Assembly (NCBI GenBank): GCA_041398745.1
Contig: JAWKUB010000014.1
Location: 1 to 64,000 of the forward strand
From: JACKHO01 sp041398745
GTDB lineage: Bacteria; Planctomycetota; Planctomycetia; Planctomycetales; Planctomycetaceae
Reading direction: 5' to 3'
Length of the DNA: 64,000 nt
Within the stretch, counting starts at the first letter, position 1. Each line of letters starts with the position of its first letter. The translations under genes and the position numbers were made by a program. Of this stretch, positions 63,560 through 64,000 are shown piece by piece. The notes under the pieces are model-generated. The model was not told the origin of the DNA and made no database searches. It saw nothing but the letters and a program-made list of their open reading frames with translations.

Positions 63560-64000
63560 TCATTGGTGGCGGCACACCTGAATTCGTCGCTGGATCTCAT
63601 CTACCAACTCAGCCGGTTCTCGAAATGCGCGAGAGGTGAATGGATGAAAGTTGAGGGAGTGAATGGGGATTAGCACATCATGATGAGGCTTCATTAATGA
63701 TCGATGGTAAGTCGCAACAAACTGTCCCCTACCAAACTTCTGAATCCCCTCATTCGTCAGGGTAATCGCAAGCATTGCGTAGTTCGCAGCCGCACCGCGT
63801 GAAAGGACAGTCAGCATTCCTGCTGTCGCTGAGTCGAGTTCACGATATGGATAGTAGAGGTGTGCGCGCTTGATGCAGTGCCAGTCAAGCGTCACGCCAA
63901 ACTGTTTCATGACCAGCCCATCTTTGGACAAGATTAGTGCGACGGATCGATTCCGAAACAGGATCACTGAAAGAGTGAGAAGAGTTCCGCCAAGGACCAT
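63560..64000 (-). CDS. Partial gene at window edge, STM3941-like membrane protein
   Basis: The visible 146 residues begin at or before the window edge with a hydrophobic segment (LGGTLLTLSVILFRN), followed by a soluble domain: SVALILSKDGLVMKQFGVTLDWHCIKRAHLYYPYRELDS, AMLAITLTNEGIQKF and HHDVLIPIHSLNFHPFTSRAFREPAELVDEIQRRI. The strand pattern with a W-x-x-I segment after GLVMKQFGV, and a closing S-x-x-F/L-x-x-P-x-E-L helix, resembles the STM3941-type PH-like family; confidence is low. A first membrane helix may lie outside the window. It is convergent with the restriction endonuclease. Confidence 0.6.
   Translation of the reverse strand: MVLGGTLLTLSVILFRNRSVALILSKDGLVMKQFGVTLDWHCIKRAHLYYPYRELDSATAGMLTVLSRGAAANYAMLAITLTNEGIQKFGRGQFVATYHRSLMKPHHDVLIPIHSLNFHPFTSRAFREPAELVDEIQRRIQVCRHQ

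Overview
The window reads as a chromosomal segment of a Planctomycetota bacterium, most likely order Planctomycetales. The evidence is the gene repertoire: a planctomycete-type ECF sigma factor, a DUF1080/PA14/multihaem cytochrome protein, a secreted ThuA-like protein, an MJ0042 zinc-ribbon membrane protein, a DUF6807 (PmoA-like) protein, a large inverse-autotransporter-like outer-membrane protein, and core genes in scattered short transcription units. I saw no rRNA, tRNA or CRISPR array, and I cannot name the species.

Layout. 1-543 is a decayed IS4-type transposase. 0.7-13.8 kb is mainly housekeeping: an M20 peptidase, ribosome silencing factor, membrane pyrophosphatase, pantothenate synthetase, PgpA, an RpoD-like sigma factor, ribosomal protein S1 (with a clear terminator), a small SH3-like secreted protein, a WecA-like sugar-phosphate transferase and citrate synthase. 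13.8-20.8 kb holds a one-chain HyuA-HyuB (hydantoinase/oxoprolinase) protein coupled to a membrane protein of unknown role, a ThuA-like protein and a small helical protein. 20.8-29.1 kb is a partial complex I operon, nuoH-J-K-L-M-N. It has no nuoI in its usual place, and both NuoL and NuoJ carry histidine-rich inserts. Protoporphyrinogen oxidase follows.

30.9-33.9 kb encodes a sugar-type ABC lipoprotein and a permease that carries three canonical EF-hand loops in one inserted segment; no ATPase gene lies beside them. 34.1-37.0 kb has a Wza-like polysaccharide export lipoprotein, a small lipoprotein and an ECF sigma factor. 37.4-38.5 kb holds two nearly identical small pilin-like genes, each with its own ribosome binding site and hairpin. 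Then come a Fur-family regulator, an outer-membrane barrel joined to a parallel beta-helix, a SCO1-DUF420 fusion with a small CPMC membrane protein, and a five-CxxCH secreted protein.

48-58 kb has a large MJ0042 membrane protein, an esterase/DUF6807 pair, a small cysteine-containing secreted protein and the most striking gene of the window: a complete Hsp70 ATPase and substrate-binding domain joined through a disordered linker and one transmembrane helix to a terpenoid-cyclase-like alpha-barrel domain. 58.3-61.6 kb is a probable operon of ABC ATPase, MacB/LolC-like permease (with a histidine cluster), an unknown protein and an S4-domain protein. The right end is a XhoI/PaeR7I-type restriction-modification pair with overlapping genes, then an unfinished gene that runs to the window edge.

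The best candidates for something undescribed are the Hsp70-TM-cyclase protein, the EF-hand ABC permease, the twin pilin-like genes and the recurring His-rich segments in three membrane proteins.
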